A DNA stretch of 64,000 bases from Brachybacterium sp. EE-P12 (GCF_003711805.1 NZ_QXCP01000009.1:530249-594248); one strand, 5' to 3'; counted from the stretch's first letter, positions 1 to 8,840 are shown. Translations and numbers: made by a program. The notes: generated by a model from the sequence alone, not told the origin.

Positions 1-788
1 AGGATCACAGGATGCTCCGTGCGGCGGTGCAGCTGGCGGAAGTTGCCGACGGTGCGCACCACGATCGCGAAGGGCACGCCGAGCCGCTCGAGATAGGGCA
101 GCCACATCATCACCTGGAAGGCGGATCGCGCCGGGGCATGCCAGTAGATGTAGAAGACGGGCTCCATCTCCTCGAGGATCTGCGGGAGATCCTGCTGGAA
201 GGAGTGCCGCGCCCGGATCCTCCGCAGCACGTCGAACGTCGCTGCCGCCACGGTCGCCAGCGAGACCACGATGAGCCCGGCTGCGACCGGGACGAGCACC
301 GTCGGGGCGAGGGTCGCGAGGACGAGCAGGAGGACGATGAGCAGGTTCAGCGGGAAGAGCCAGCCATAGGGGAAGGTCGCGGCGTTCCGCGCGAGCCGGC
401 CGGGGATGTTGGCCCCGTAGGGGACCGCCATCCCGTTCAGGGTGCGCAGCAGCGGCTCCGCGGCGATGATGAGGATCGCGAGCAGCAGCACGACCACGGC
501 CAGCGGCGTGAGAGCTCCCTCGGTGCTGAGGAGCGCTGCCGATGTCGCCACCAGGAGGAAGCGGGAGGTCAGGTACCGGCCCGCGCCGCCGATCCCTCGA
601 GGCACGCGCCGCAGCGTCTTCCGCTGGCGCCGCACGACGGCGGCGAGCACCACGAGCGCCAGGAAGAGCGCGACCGTCGTATCGCCCGCCGCGACCGCCA
701 CCACTGCGGACACCGCGGCGAGCACGTTCACGGCCGCCGGCCACAGGGAGAGCTTGTCCGCGGCCTTCCGCAGGCTGATCGCTGTCAC
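1..788 (-). CDS. CDP-glycerol glycerophosphotransferase-like membrane protein (partial, runs off left edge)
   Basis: This reading frame is open from a GTG at 788 to the left edge, giving at least 262 residues; the C-terminal part lies outside the window. The first ~160 residues are very hydrophobic, with about five membrane segments. A cytosolic-looking segment follows, containing FYIYWHAP and YLERLGVPFAIVVRT, which I recognise as the start of the TagB/TagF-type CDP-glycerol glycerophosphotransferase domain with the N-terminal membrane region seen in actinobacteria. Such enzymes add glycerol-phosphate to teichoic-acid-like wall polymers at the membrane. The GTG start is supported by GAGAGG about 8 nt upstream. 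It lies 106 nt downstream of the GT2 gene on the same strand, so co-transcription is likely. The catalytic half is not visible, so the exact reaction is inferred. Confidence 0.7.
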   Translation of the reverse strand, partial: MTAISLRKAADKLSLWPAAVNVLAAVSAVVAVAAGDTTVALFLALVVLAAVVRRQRKTLRRVPRGIGGAGRYLTSRFLLVATSAALLSTEGALTPLAVVVLLLAILIIAAEPLLRTLNGMAVPYGANIPGRLARNAATFPYGWLFPLNLLIVLLLVLATLAPTVLVPVAAGLIVVSLATVAAATFDVLRRIRARHSFQQDLPQILEEMEPVFYIYWHAPARSAFQVMMWLPYLERLGVPFAIVVRTVGNFRQLHRRTEHPVI

Positions 789-894
789 TGCGCAGCACCT
801 CTCTTCTCAGGGGCATGACCGTGCCGCGAGCGTCACGAGACGCCCGAGCATTCGATGATCTTGTCACGAGCGGCCGCGCGCGCCCGGCATTCCG

Positions 895-2799
895 TCAGCG
901 GTGTCCGCCGAAGCCGAGGCGCCTGGCGACGGAGCGGCCCGCCTTCCCCGCCCCGGCAAGTGCGCCGGTCACCAGCGTCTCAGCCTCCGTCCCGGAGGGC
1001 AGGACGACCGCCGGCGGCAGCTCGAGCGTGACGGTGCCGGAGAGATCGCTCACGCTGAGCCACCTCAGCTGCGACGCCTGTCTGCGGGGAAGGGGCACGG
1101 CGGCGAGCCCCTCCCCCGCAGGCACCACACGGACCTCCTCCCCGTCTCCGGGCGCGTCCTTCTCAGCGTGCGCGACGGCGCGGAGATTGTCCGTCTCGTC
1201 GCCGCCGAGGATCGCGATCCGTTCCTCCGCTCCGCTGCGCAGCACCGTGAGCAGGCGGGCGTCGGGGCCGGGCTTGTCGTTCACGGTGTACCCGATGTCG
1301 AGCGAGAGGTTGCCGTACCCCTTGGTGAAATAGGCGATCCCCAGGTCTCGTCCGCGCACGGGATCCAGCAGCCGGCGGGGCCGCTCCTCGATGCGCTCGG
1401 AGCGATGCCTCCCCAGGCGGTTGACGAGCTCGACGCTGCCGTACCGGTGCACGACGTAGAGGTCCTGGACCCCCTTCGGGTAACGCGCGGCGTCGAGCGT
1501 CGCCCGGAACTGGAGAGCGGGCGTGCCCGAGCGTCCGACCTCCTGGACGTCGATCGCCGGGAGGTCCTCCCAGTCGTCCTCGGCACGATCCCGCAACCTC
1601 AGGGCGACCTCGTCGGGCGGGGCGGTGCTGCGGGAGACTCGTGCGCTGGCCACGAGGTGGAGGGTCATCCCGTCGATTTCGAGGTCCTCGAGAGCGACGA
1701 TGCCGTTGACCTGCACGTCGTGGAGCAGCTCGTCGTCGATCTCCGCCGCGAGATCGGCAGGGAGGTCGAAGCGGAAGCCGGTCCCGTCGGGCACGAGGAG
1801 CTCCTTGGTGGAGTCCCGTTGCCAGGCGATGACGCGCCGCAGCGCGTCGATCTTCCCGTCGAGGGCGAGTCGCAGCTTGAGGCGTGGCAGGGAGCTCAGG
1901 TGCGCGGCCGCGGCCGGGGTGAGCAGCGGGGGCACCACGCGGCGCAGCTCGTCGACGACCCGTTGCTGCTGCTCCTCGTCGAGGTCGAGGAACCGGGGCC
2001 AGAGCGCCTTGGTCAGAGCCCCGCGCACGGGGCGTCGGAGGATCCCGTCGCGCAGAGGCCCCGGCTCGCTCCACTTCTCGATCACCTCGAAGCTGGCGGT
2101 GACGAGCTGCGCGTAGTCCCATGCGCTGCGGTACGAGGAGGTGACGTTCTTGCCGTCGTCGCGCTTGCGGACCAGGACGTAGTCGCGGTCGGCGCGCACG
2201 GAGATCTTCTCCGCGACGAGATAGCAGGCGAGGGTGAAGGGCTGGTCCGAGCCGACGCGCAGATGCGTGGGATTGTGCGCACCGGTCTTGGTCACCAGGT
2301 CGGTGCGGAAGAGCTTGATCGCGGTGAGCGAGTTGTAGAGCTTGTCCGCGACGATGTCGGCATCATCCACGGAGCGCTGGAACATCGAGCTGGGGGCGTG
2401 ACGCCCGTTCAGCCCAGCCATCTTCGCCAGCACGATGTCCGAGCCCTCCTCCTCGGCGTACCGGGCGAGGTCGCCGAGCGTGTTCTCGGTGAGCACGTCG
2501 TCGGCGCCGACGACGAAGAAGTACTTGCCCGTCACGGCCGCGATGCCCTTGTTGCACGGGTCGGCCGGCCCGCCCGAGTTCGGCTGATCGATGAGACGGT
2601 AGTTCGGGTGGCGTGCGGCGTACTCGGCCAGGACCTTCTCCGAGCCGTCGTCGGAGCCGTCGTTGACGAGGATCACCTCGAGCTGCGATGGATCCAGGCC
2701 CTGCTTCGGCAGCATGTCGAGCAGCTCGACGAGATAGGGCATCGCGTTGTAGACCGGGATCACGAGGGAGACGAGCGGCGTCTCCGCGGACTGCGACAT
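895..2799 (-). CDS. GT2 glycosyltransferase with long C-terminal region, teichoic-acid type
   Basis: This 634-residue protein starts with a classic GT-A fold: VSLVIPVYNAMPYL at the N-terminus, VNDGSDDGS for nucleotide-sugar binding, and VVGADDVL as the DxD-like metal site near residue 100. The GT2 domain covers about the first 330 residues. The remaining ~300 residues look like beta-rich modules, as in the long GT2 enzymes that decorate or build wall teichoic acids (TarS/TarP-like architecture). The ATG at 2799 has AAAGG 9 nt upstream; an upstream open extension lacks such a site and has shadow-like composition. Its partner downstream is the glycerophosphotransferase-like gene, which supports a role in an anionic wall polymer. 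The sugar donor and acceptor cannot be read from sequence. Confidence 0.8.
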   Translation of the reverse strand: MSQSAETPLVSLVIPVYNAMPYLVELLDMLPKQGLDPSQLEVILVNDGSDDGSEKVLAEYAARHPNYRLIDQPNSGGPADPCNKGIAAVTGKYFFVVGADDVLTENTLGDLARYAEEEGSDIVLAKMAGLNGRHAPSSMFQRSVDDADIVADKLYNSLTAIKLFRTDLVTKTGAHNPTHLRVGSDQPFTLACYLVAEKISVRADRDYVLVRKRDDGKNVTSSYRSAWDYAQLVTASFEVIEKWSEPGPLRDGILRRPVRGALTKALWPRFLDLDEEQQQRVVDELRRVVPPLLTPAAAAHLSSLPRLKLRLALDGKIDALRRVIAWQRDSTKELLVPDGTGFRFDLPADLAAEIDDELLHDVQVNGIVALEDLEIDGMTLHLVASARVSRSTAPPDEVALRLRDRAEDDWEDLPAIDVQEVGRSGTPALQFRATLDAARYPKGVQDLYVVHRYGSVELVNRLGRHRSERIEERPRRLLDPVRGRDLGIAYFTKGYGNLSLDIGYTVNDKPGPDARLLTVLRSGAEERIAILGGDETDNLRAVAHAEKDAPGDGEEVRVVPAGEGLAAVPLPRRQASQLRWLSVSDLSGTVTLELPPAVVLPSGTEAETLVTGALAGAGKAGRSVARRLGFGGHR

Positions 2800-2923
2800 C
2801 AGCGTCAACCTTTCAATCTCGGGGGCGCCGAGTCTTCCAGACACCGTGTCCCCGGGCCAGCCCCGGGCCGTCGACCCAGGAGGGCGTCCGCTCAGGACCT
2901 CGTCAGCGCGGCGCCTCTCCTGC

Positions 2924-4999
2924 TCACTCCAGCAGCGGCCGGATCTGCTCCTCGAGCGGCTCGGCGAGCCGGGCGCTGAAGGTCGCGGTGAGATGCTGCT
3001 CGTCCCGGTACACGAGCAGGTTGTCGATGATCGTCGGGCAGGTCTCCTCGTTGCAGAGGTAGTCGGTGAGGTCGAGGTACTCGGCGTCACCAGCCTGCGC
3101 CGCAGCCTTCTCCGTCTCGATCACCTCGGGGGAGAAGGCCTCCTGGACCGTCGCGTCGCAGTCGCCGGCGTGCTCGAGGTTGTTCGAGAGGCACTGCGCC
3201 GGGTCGGCGCCCTGCAGCGGGACGTCCGCGAGCACGGCCACGTTGCCGGAGCCGTCGACCTCCTGGATCGTCGACTCCAGACCCGCCCGCCACTGCGCGG
3301 CGGGATCGTCGCCGTCCATCATCTCCCACTCCTCGGTGCCGTGGTTGGCGAGGAGGACCAGCGCCGGCTCCTCCTGCTGGATGCGCTCGATGACGCCGCT
3401 GCGCCACTGGGCGCACTCGTCGTACTCGACCCCGTCGATCAGCAGGGGCACGTCCGCCGAGGGGCAGGAGCTCTTCGTGTTCGTGTCGAGGCGGATCTCG
3501 CCGTCCTCGGCGAGTCGGGCGAGCGCCGGGTACCAGGACGCCGCATGGGAGTCGCCGAAGAGGAACACCAGCGGTGCGTCGGGGTTCTCGCCGATCCGGC
3601 AGCCGCTCGCGTCGGTGCTCGCCTGGGTGCGGTGGCAGTCGTCGTCGTAGATCGAGGGATTGTCATCTGCGGCGTCCTCGAGGGACGGCTCGAGGTTCTC
3701 GGGGACGAAGTCCGTCCCCTCGGGATCGGTGCGGAGCGTCCCCGCCTCCGGTGCGGTCTCGTCGGTGCCCAGCTCGGCGTCGTCGGCGGCGCGGTGCACG
3801 CCGCCGGCGGTCGCGACGAGGGCGAGCGACGCGGCGAGCGCCGCCGCGCCCGTCAGGAGCGAGGAGCGGTTCCGCAGCGCCGGCCAGGAGATCACGGGTC
3901 GCTCCACGAAGCGGTACAGCAGCCAGGCGAGCGGGACCCCGACCGCCCCCAGCGCCAGGCGCACCGTGAGCGGCAACGGAGACTCCTCCCCCACCGCCGC
4001 CTGCGGGATGATCTGCAGCGGCCAGTGGACCAGGTACAGCGAGTAGGAGATCGCCCCGAAGAACTGGAAGGGAGCCAGCCCCAGCAGCCGCGTCGCGTGC
4101 AGGCCGCCGGAAGCGGTGCCGCCCACGATCATCGCCGCCGTCGCGAGGACGGGAAGCGCGGCGGCCGTCCCGGGGAACGGGGTCGCGTCGTCGTACAGCA
4201 GCGCGCCGGCGAGCAGGGCGGCCAGTCCCGCCCACGCCAGCAGGCCCACCGCGGGATGCTGCAGCCGCCGTGCCGCGCGGGAGCGCAGCAGGAACGCGAT
4301 GAGCGCCCCGACCCCGAGCTCCCAGGCACGGGTGTGCAGGCCGAAGAAGGCCCACGGGGTCGAGATGCCCATCCACAGCACGCAGGCGAGGAAGGAGGCG
4401 AGGGTCAACACGGCCGCGACGGCGAACAGGCGCCCCTCCCGGCGCCGGCACAGCACGAAGCCGGCCGCGAGGATCGCCGGCCAGAACAGGTAGAACTGCT
4501 CCTCGATGCCGAGGGACCAGTAGTGCTGGAACACGGAGGGGCTGGTCCCGGCCAGATAGTCGGTGCCCTGCACCGCGAACAGGAAGTTCGGGACGTAGAA
4601 CGCCGTCGCGATCGCCCCGCGCACCACCTCCTCGAGCGCGAGCGGCGGCATCCAGATCCACGCGGCGACCGTCGTCAGCGCGGCGACCAGCAGCGCCGCG
4701 GGGAGGATCCGTCGGGCGCGGCGCGCGTAGAAGGCGGGGAAGGAGATCCGTCCGTGGGTCGCGAGCGACTCGAGCAGGTGCGTGGTGATCAGGAAGCCCG
4801 AGATGACGAAGAACGCGTCGACCCCGATGAACCCGCCGGAGAGGGTCTCGACGCCAGAGTGGTACAGCACCACGAGCAGCACGGCGATCGCGCGCAGCCC
4901 CTGGACGTCGGGGCGGAACGTCGATCGCTTCTCCGTGCCGCGGCGCGCTGCTGCGGCGTCCGGCCCGCTCGCACGGACCCCTGCTGCAGGATCAGGCAT
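2924..4999 (-). CDS. OafA/YrhL-type acyltransferase with C-terminal SGNH domain
   Basis: The product (691 residues) has an N-terminal acyltransferase-3 membrane domain of about 10 helices, beginning with RPDVQGLRAIAVLLVVLYHSG (family motif with the essential His) and GGFIGVDAFFVISGFLI. The extracytoplasmic C-terminal domain has the SGNH motifs: FLFGDSHAASW (block I Ser), NHGTEEW, and DEQHLT (catalytic DxxH). Such fusions acetylate surface polysaccharides or peptidoglycan: the membrane domain moves the acyl group and the SGNH domain delivers it outside. I chose the ATG at 4999 because a TACCCT box lies 6 nt before it, consistent with a leaderless message; upstream open codons overlap the alcohol dehydrogenase in another frame. 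The stop lies 124 nt from the start of the GT2 gene, so the three genes may act on the same polymer. Confidence 0.88.
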   Translation of the reverse strand: MPDPAAGVRASGPDAAAARRGTEKRSTFRPDVQGLRAIAVLLVVLYHSGVETLSGGFIGVDAFFVISGFLITTHLLESLATHGRISFPAFYARRARRILPAALLVAALTTVAAWIWMPPLALEEVVRGAIATAFYVPNFLFAVQGTDYLAGTSPSVFQHYWSLGIEEQFYLFWPAILAAGFVLCRRREGRLFAVAAVLTLASFLACVLWMGISTPWAFFGLHTRAWELGVGALIAFLLRSRAARRLQHPAVGLLAWAGLAALLAGALLYDDATPFPGTAAALPVLATAAMIVGGTASGGLHATRLLGLAPFQFFGAISYSLYLVHWPLQIIPQAAVGEESPLPLTVRLALGAVGVPLAWLLYRFVERPVISWPALRNRSSLLTGAAALAASLALVATAGGVHRAADDAELGTDETAPEAGTLRTDPEGTDFVPENLEPSLEDAADDNPSIYDDDCHRTQASTDASGCRIGENPDAPLVFLFGDSHAASWYPALARLAEDGEIRLDTNTKSSCPSADVPLLIDGVEYDECAQWRSGVIERIQQEEPALVLLANHGTEEWEMMDGDDPAAQWRAGLESTIQEVDGSGNVAVLADVPLQGADPAQCLSNNLEHAGDCDATVQEAFSPEVIETEKAAAQAGDAEYLDLTDYLCNEETCPTIIDNLLVYRDEQHLTATFSARLAEPLEEQIRPLLE

Positions 5000-5005
5000 C
5001 CGTCG

Positions 5006-5011
5006 AGGGTA
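5006..5011 (-). promoter_or_regulatory. Probable -10 box of a leaderless acyltransferase transcript
   Basis: On the minus strand TACCCT is followed by 6 nt and then the ATG at 4999, which would place transcription start on or next to the A of the start codon. No purine-rich ribosome site is present. Inference from spacing only. Confidence 0.45.
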
Positions 5012-5034
5012 GCGCGCCGCCCCGCCGCGCACGC

Positions 5035-6069
5035 TCAGGGCCGGATGACGCCGACGCCCGGACGGGTGCGCCGGCCGAGCTCCACCAGCGCGTCGCAGGC
5101 CTGCTCGAGATCGAGGGTGCGGGTGACGAGGTCCTGGGGGCGCAGCGATCCCTCCCGCACCAGGGCGAGCAGCCCGGGATAGTCCTCGGCGGCCATGCCG
5201 TGGCTGCCCAGCACCGTGAGCTCCTCGGAGATCACGCGCGGCATGGCGAGCCGGGGCGGGGCGGAGTAGAGGCCGATCTGCACGTGACGGCCGAGCGGTG
5301 AGAGGGCGAGCAGCGCGGCATCGGTGGTCTCCTCCCGGCCGAGCGCCTCGACGCTCACCGTCGGCCGCTCCCCCGCCGCGTCGAGGATCGCCGCAGCCGT
5401 GGCGGCCGAGTCCAGGCCGCGGCTGTCCACGACGACCTCGGCGCCGTGGGCGCGGGCGAGGTCGAGCGCTCCCGGATCCACGTCCACGGCGATCGGCCGC
5501 GCGCCGAGGGAGGCGGCGATCATCACGGCCGAGAGCCCCACCCCGCCGCAGCCGATCACCACGACGGCCTCCCCGGCGCGGAGCCCGGCCCGGGCCGTGA
5601 GCGCCCGGTACGCGGTCGCGAAGCGGCAGCCGAGGGTCACCACGGCCTCGGCGGGCAGGTCCTCCCCCACCGGGACGAGGTTGTGGTCGGCGGCCCGGAT
5701 CGCCACCTGCTCGGCCCAGGAGCCGTCGTGTGTGAAGCCTGGCTGGGTCTGGTCCGGGCAGATCTGGGAGGCCCCCTCCCGGCACCAGCGGCAGCGCCCG
5801 CAGCCCTCGACGAAGGGCGTGGTCACCCGGTCCCCGACCCTCACGGTGCGCACGTCGTCGCCGAGCGCGGCCACGCGCCCCACGAGCTCGTGGCCAGGCA
5901 CGTGCGGGAGGGTCACGTCGGAGTCGTGACCGGCGAAGGCGTGGTGGTCCGAGCGGCACAGCCCCGTCGCCTCGACGTCGAGGACCGCGCCGCCGGGCGG
6001 AGCCGCAGGGGCCGGGAGGTCCCGGACCTCGGGGCGGAGACCGAACTGCTCGATGACGACGGCGCGCAT
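5035..6069 (-). CDS. Zinc-dependent alcohol dehydrogenase (MDR family)
   Basis: This 344-residue protein has the standard medium-chain dehydrogenase layout. The N-terminal GroES-like half has catalytic zinc ligands in GLCRSDHHAF and PGHELVGRV, and four structural-zinc cysteines in GCGRCRWCREGASQIC (near residues 90-105). The NAD(P)-binding half carries VVIGCGGVGLSAVMIAA. Length matches the family. It oxidises or reduces an alcohol/aldehyde pair with NAD(P); the substrate cannot be predicted. The ATG at 6069 gives the canonical MRAVVIEQFG start. It lies between a surface-polymer acyltransferase (36 nt downstream) and the siderophore-interacting protein gene (upstream, same strand, 84 nt), with no obvious functional link to either. 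Confidence 0.9.
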   Translation of the reverse strand: MRAVVIEQFGLRPEVRDLPAPAAPPGGAVLDVEATGLCRSDHHAFAGHDSDVTLPHVPGHELVGRVAALGDDVRTVRVGDRVTTPFVEGCGRCRWCREGASQICPDQTQPGFTHDGSWAEQVAIRAADHNLVPVGEDLPAEAVVTLGCRFATAYRALTARAGLRAGEAVVVIGCGGVGLSAVMIAASLGARPIAVDVDPGALDLARAHGAEVVVDSRGLDSAATAAAILDAAGERPTVSVEALGREETTDAALLALSPLGRHVQIGLYSAPPRLAMPRVISEELTVLGSHGMAAEDYPGLLALVREGSLRPQDLVTRTLDLEQACDALVELGRRTRPGVGVIRP

Positions 6070-6153
6070 GAGGGAGAGTCTGTCAGGCTCTGCCCTGTCT
6101 TAGCCTCCGTCTACCTGCTGATCTCCTGCCGTTCGTCCCTCACAGCACGTCGA

Positions 6154-7188
6154 TCAGCCTTCGGCCCGCCCCTTGCGCCAGTAGCCCATGAAGGAGACCT
6201 GCTTGCGGTCCACGCCGAGCTCCTTGACCAGGTGGCGGCGCAGGGTGGTGATCACCCCGGCCTCGCCGGCGAGCCAGGCGTAGAACGGGCCGTGGCCCTC
6301 GGTGGTCTCCCACAGGATGGTGTGGTCGATGTCGACCTCCTCGAACTCGCCGGTGGAGGTCTCCTCGGCCTGCTCCGATGCGGGTTCGCGGATCAGCTCG
6401 GGGCGGTCCTCGATCAGGGCGCGCACCGCGGGGTCGAGCAGCGTGCCGTGCGGGGCATCGCCGCGAGCCAGCCAGGTCACCTCCACGCAGGAGCGGGTGA
6501 GCACGCGCTGCTCGTCCCCGGCGTCGGGCACCTCGATCAGGGCGTGACCCGTGAACGAGGCCGGGAGAGTCTCGAGGATCGCGCAGATCGCGGGCAGGGC
6601 GGTCTCGTCCCCGGCGAGCAGGAGGCGCCGGGCGGGGCCGGGGCGGAACTCGATGCCGCCGTAGTCGGGGCCGATCAGGCGGCGGTTCGGGCCCAGCATC
6701 GTGATCGTGTCGCCCACCTGGGCGGAGGCGGCCCAGCGGGCGGCGACCCCGGAGCCGGGCACGACGGGCTCCTCGAGGTGGAGCACCATGTCGATGTCGA
6801 GCTCCGGGTCGGGGCCCAGGTTCCCCGGGTGGCCGGCGCCGCGCAGCTCCCGGATCGAGTAGGTGCGCATCCAGCCGCGCTCGGCGGTGTCGACCTGCAG
6901 CCAGTCGCGGTACCAGCCGTCGAAGGCGGCAGGATCGGAGACGGCGTCCGGTCGCAGCGCGGCGAAGAGGTCGCGGGTCGATCCCGGCGCGGGGATGATC
7001 AGCTTCACGCGGAGGTCCAGCAGCGGACCGCCCACGCCGAGGTGGCGCAGCTCGGGACCGGTCAGGGTCAGACGCACCAGGTTCTTCCCCACCATCTCCC
7101 GGGCGCCGACGGTGAGCTCGTAGGCGAGGGTGGGAGACGCCTCGTGGGCGACGACGAGTGCGGGGGCGGCCTGTTCGGTCGTGGTCAT
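6154..7188 (-). CDS. Siderophore-interacting protein (SIP), FAD-dependent ferric reductase
   Basis: The product (344 residues) belongs to the ViuB/SIP flavoprotein family, which reduces ferric siderophores in the cytoplasm to release iron. The FAD-binding barrel carries RTYSIRE (RxYS flavin motif) and the NAD(P)-binding half carries LLLAGDETALPAICAIL; the C-terminus ends with VSFMGYWRKG, typical of the family. A ~37-residue acidic linker (EEVDIDHTILWETTEG region) extends the middle of the C-terminal half. The ATG at 7188 has GGAGG five bases upstream; an upstream extension would cover the promoter. A DtxR/IdeR-like box lies 65 bp upstream, so iron repression is likely. No siderophore biosynthesis or uptake genes are nearby. 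Confidence 0.9.
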   Translation of the reverse strand: MTTTEQAAPALVVAHEASPTLAYELTVGAREMVGKNLVRLTLTGPELRHLGVGGPLLDLRVKLIIPAPGSTRDLFAALRPDAVSDPAAFDGWYRDWLQVDTAERGWMRTYSIRELRGAGHPGNLGPDPELDIDMVLHLEEPVVPGSGVAARWAASAQVGDTITMLGPNRRLIGPDYGGIEFRPGPARRLLLAGDETALPAICAILETLPASFTGHALIEVPDAGDEQRVLTRSCVEVTWLARGDAPHGTLLDPAVRALIEDRPELIREPASEQAEETSTGEFEEVDIDHTILWETTEGHGPFYAWLAGEAGVITTLRRHLVKELGVDRKQVSFMGYWRKGRAEG

Positions 7189-7252
7189 CGGGTCCTCCAA
7201 TGCGGCGGGGACGGCACCACGGATCATCGGCGGAGCGATCCCGACGATGTGG

Positions 7253-7271
7253 TGAGGTGAGCCTGACCTTA
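7253..7271 (-). promoter_or_regulatory. DtxR/IdeR-type iron box upstream of the SIP gene
   Basis: Read on the minus strand this 19-mer (TAAGGTCAGGCTCACCTCA) matches 15 of 19 positions of the consensus TTAGGTTAGGCTAACCTAA. It sits 65 bp upstream of the SIP start, inside the presumed promoter. DtxR/IdeR with bound Fe2+ represses genes with such boxes in actinobacteria. Confidence 0.8.
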
Positions 7272-7366
7272 TTACGCAATGGCGCGCGCGCTCAATCATC
7301 TGCGTCGCTTCCGGACGCCCACGGGGGCGGGATCACACGAGCCCGCTCGCTGCAGCCTCGGGGCCG

Positions 7367-7384
7367 CCGCGCCGTGCGGCGCGG
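7367..7384 (-). terminator. Hairpin downstream of the jetB-like gene
   Basis: CCGCGCC-GTGC-GGCGCGG forms a perfect 7-bp stem with a 4-nt loop, 12 nt past the stop of the jetB-like gene and before the SIP iron box. There is no T tract, as is common in high-GC actinobacteria. It would separate jetB from the iron-regulated SIP transcript. Confidence 0.5.
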
Positions 7385-7396
7385 ATCACCTCGGGA

Positions 7397-8098
7397 TCAG
7401 GCGTCCCCGGCCGCCCTCTCGCCCCCTGCCGGGGCGTCGTCGCCGGGCACGTCCGCGTCATCCGGGTCCTCGAGGCCGTCGACCCCCGCCTGGCGGTACA
7501 GCGCGATGAACTCCCGCGCGGTGTCAGGACCGATCATCAGGCGCAGCACCGGGGAGACCTCGAAGTCGTCGCCCTGCTCGTCCAGCAGCCCGGCGCGCTG
7601 GACCTTCGCGATCGAGGCGCGAACCTCCTTGGCGAAGCCGGCCTCGTCGGTCGACGTGGTGCGGCGGTAGGCGGCCAGCGCCTGCTGGATCTCCGCCTCG
7701 GAGACGACGGTGCGCTGACCCCGGGAGGACTGGGTGAGCAGCATCTGGCGCAGCACCAGCAGCAGCACCGAGTCCAGACGGTTCATGCCGGTCAGACGGC
7801 GCAGCAGCTTCGGCGCGTCGGGATCGTCCTCGCTCTGGCGCACGAAGGCGACCTGGGCGTCGTCGTCGACGATCAGCTCGAGGAAGAGATCGGCGAGCCG
7901 CGCCTCGATCGCGGAGCGGTCGCGCAGCAGCTGGGCGTAGCGGGCACCGTCGCGCCGCCCGTCGAGGAAGGGGCCCTGGAGCAGGTGCACGAGCACCCGG
8001 CGGGAGTCGTCCACGAGCGCGCCGCCGGGCACGGACGGACTCGCCTCCTCGCTCGCGGCGAGATCGTCGGGATCGGGGCGGTGCGCAGGACTGGTCAC
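7397..8098 (-). CDS. jetB: DUF4194 protein, JetB/MksE-like (Wadjet-type SMC accessory subunit)
   Basis: The 233-residue product is mostly alpha-helical and matches the DUF4194/MksE layout: ALVDDSRRVLVHLLQGPFLDG at the start of the domain, FLELIVDDDAQVAFVRQ (the wing that precedes a Glu/Asp-rich linker), LDSVLLLVLRQMLL, then two winged-helix segments ending VSPVLRLMIGPDTAREFIALY. In Wadjet/MksBEF plasmid-defence condensins this KITE subunit bridges the JetA kleisin and the JetC SMC ATPase. Here jetC and jetD do not follow: the next gene is the SIP flavoprotein. The jetA-like gene lies 4.9 kb away on the same strand, with six plus-strand genes between. Start is GTG at 8098, preceded by TAGGCT with an 8-nt gap and no ribosome site, so probably leaderless. 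The family call is by eye from sequence pattern. Confidence 0.78.
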   Translation of the reverse strand: MTSPAHRPDPDDLAASEEASPSVPGGALVDDSRRVLVHLLQGPFLDGRRDGARYAQLLRDRSAIEARLADLFLELIVDDDAQVAFVRQSEDDPDAPKLLRRLTGMNRLDSVLLLVLRQMLLTQSSRGQRTVVSEAEIQQALAAYRRTTSTDEAGFAKEVRASIAKVQRAGLLDEQGDDFEVSPVLRLMIGPDTAREFIALYRQAGVDGLEDPDDADVPGDDAPAGGERAAGDA

Positions 8099-8106
8099 GG
8101 CGACCC

Positions 8107-8112
8107 AGCCTA
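8107..8112 (-). promoter_or_regulatory. Probable -10 box of leaderless jetB-like transcript
   Basis: TAGGCT followed by 8 nt and the GTG start, the same geometry (TAGnCT-N8-GTG) as at the jetA-like gene. Position and consensus fit a leaderless sigma-A promoter; this is inference. Confidence 0.45.
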
Positions 8113-8200
8113 CCGGCGCTCCCCCGCCGCGGGAGGGCGCAGCGGGCCCGGGGCCGGAATCTGACCGACTGGTGAGAAATCCACCCAAAACGGACATGCT

Positions 8201-8215
8201 TCTGGTGGAATCGGG
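8201..8215 (+). promoter_or_regulatory. Shared 15-nt upstream motif, copy 1
   Basis: TCTGGTGGAATCGGG lies 71 nt upstream of the ATG at 8272. The identical 15-mer recurs at 8841-8855, 95 nt upstream of the next gene. The GGAAT core resembles -35 elements read by ECF-type sigma factors, but no convincing matching -10 is shared, so the factor is unknown. Confidence 0.5.
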
Positions 8216-8271
8216 GGACGCCCGGGAACCGTCCTCCGCCCGAGCTCCGCCGACGACCACGAGGAGCCGTC

Positions 8272-8718
8272 ATGTCCACCCTGCCCGCCCCTGCAGTCCT
8301 CGCGATCCTCGTGCTCGCGCTCCTGGTGCTGATCGTGCTGATCGCGCTCGTGGTGCGAGGCCGACGGGACGCCCCTGCGCCCGCCCCGTCGGCCAACAAA
8401 TCGCCGAACGACCCGGCGTCGGATGCTCCGCAGGGGGACGCCGAGGCCGCAGCCACTGACGCGGCGGGCCCCGACAGCGCAGCCTCCGAGGAGACGGACC
8501 CGGGCGGCCCTACCCTCGACGGCGCAGCGCCCGACACTCCGGCCGCCCCCGTGGACGACGACCCGCGCCCCTGGCGGGAGCGGCACGGCCGGCGCGCCTC
8601 GCGGCCGCTGCTCGGCGAGCTGCCCCCGCCCTCCGCGCAGGACCCCTCCGCAGAGGGCCGGCCGACGGCGCAGAGCTGGGAGATCGCCCCCGAGAGCTCC
8701 GCCGAGCGCCGCAGCTGA
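8272..8718 (+). CDS. Small single-pass membrane protein with disordered tail
   Basis: The 148-residue product has one N-terminal membrane helix (about residues 8-29, LAILVLALLVLIVLIALVV) followed by RGRR, so the N-terminus is outside and the tail cytosolic by the positive-inside rule. The rest is Ala/Pro/Asp/Glu-rich and predicted disordered, with no known domain. The ATG at 8272 has GAGGAG 5 nt upstream. Its upstream region shares an identical 15-mer with the next gene, which encodes a protein of the same plan (N-terminal helix, arginine cluster, charged tail), so the two are probably co-regulated. Function unknown. Confidence 0.75.
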   Translation: MSTLPAPAVLAILVLALLVLIVLIALVVRGRRDAPAPAPSANKSPNDPASDAPQGDAEAAATDAAGPDSAASEETDPGGPTLDGAAPDTPAAPVDDDPRPWRERHGRRASRPLLGELPPPSAQDPSAEGRPTAQSWEIAPESSAERRS

Positions 8719-8840
8719 CCTCCCCGGAGCCTCGCAGCGCTCGCCCCTCTCGTCGCCGCTCTCCTCACGTCGAGGTCACGGAGATCGACACGCCCGGACC
8801 CCGAACAGCTGGTCGGTATGTGCACCACGAGCACCCGATG

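Noticed and set aside
2846..5182. Very long open frame on the plus strand antisense to the acyltransferase
   Set aside because: Arg/Glu/Gly/Gln-rich composition without domains; it mirrors the codon bias of the real minus-strand gene, as do similar frames at 901-2979, 19298-22366, 28782-31757 and 37023-40676.
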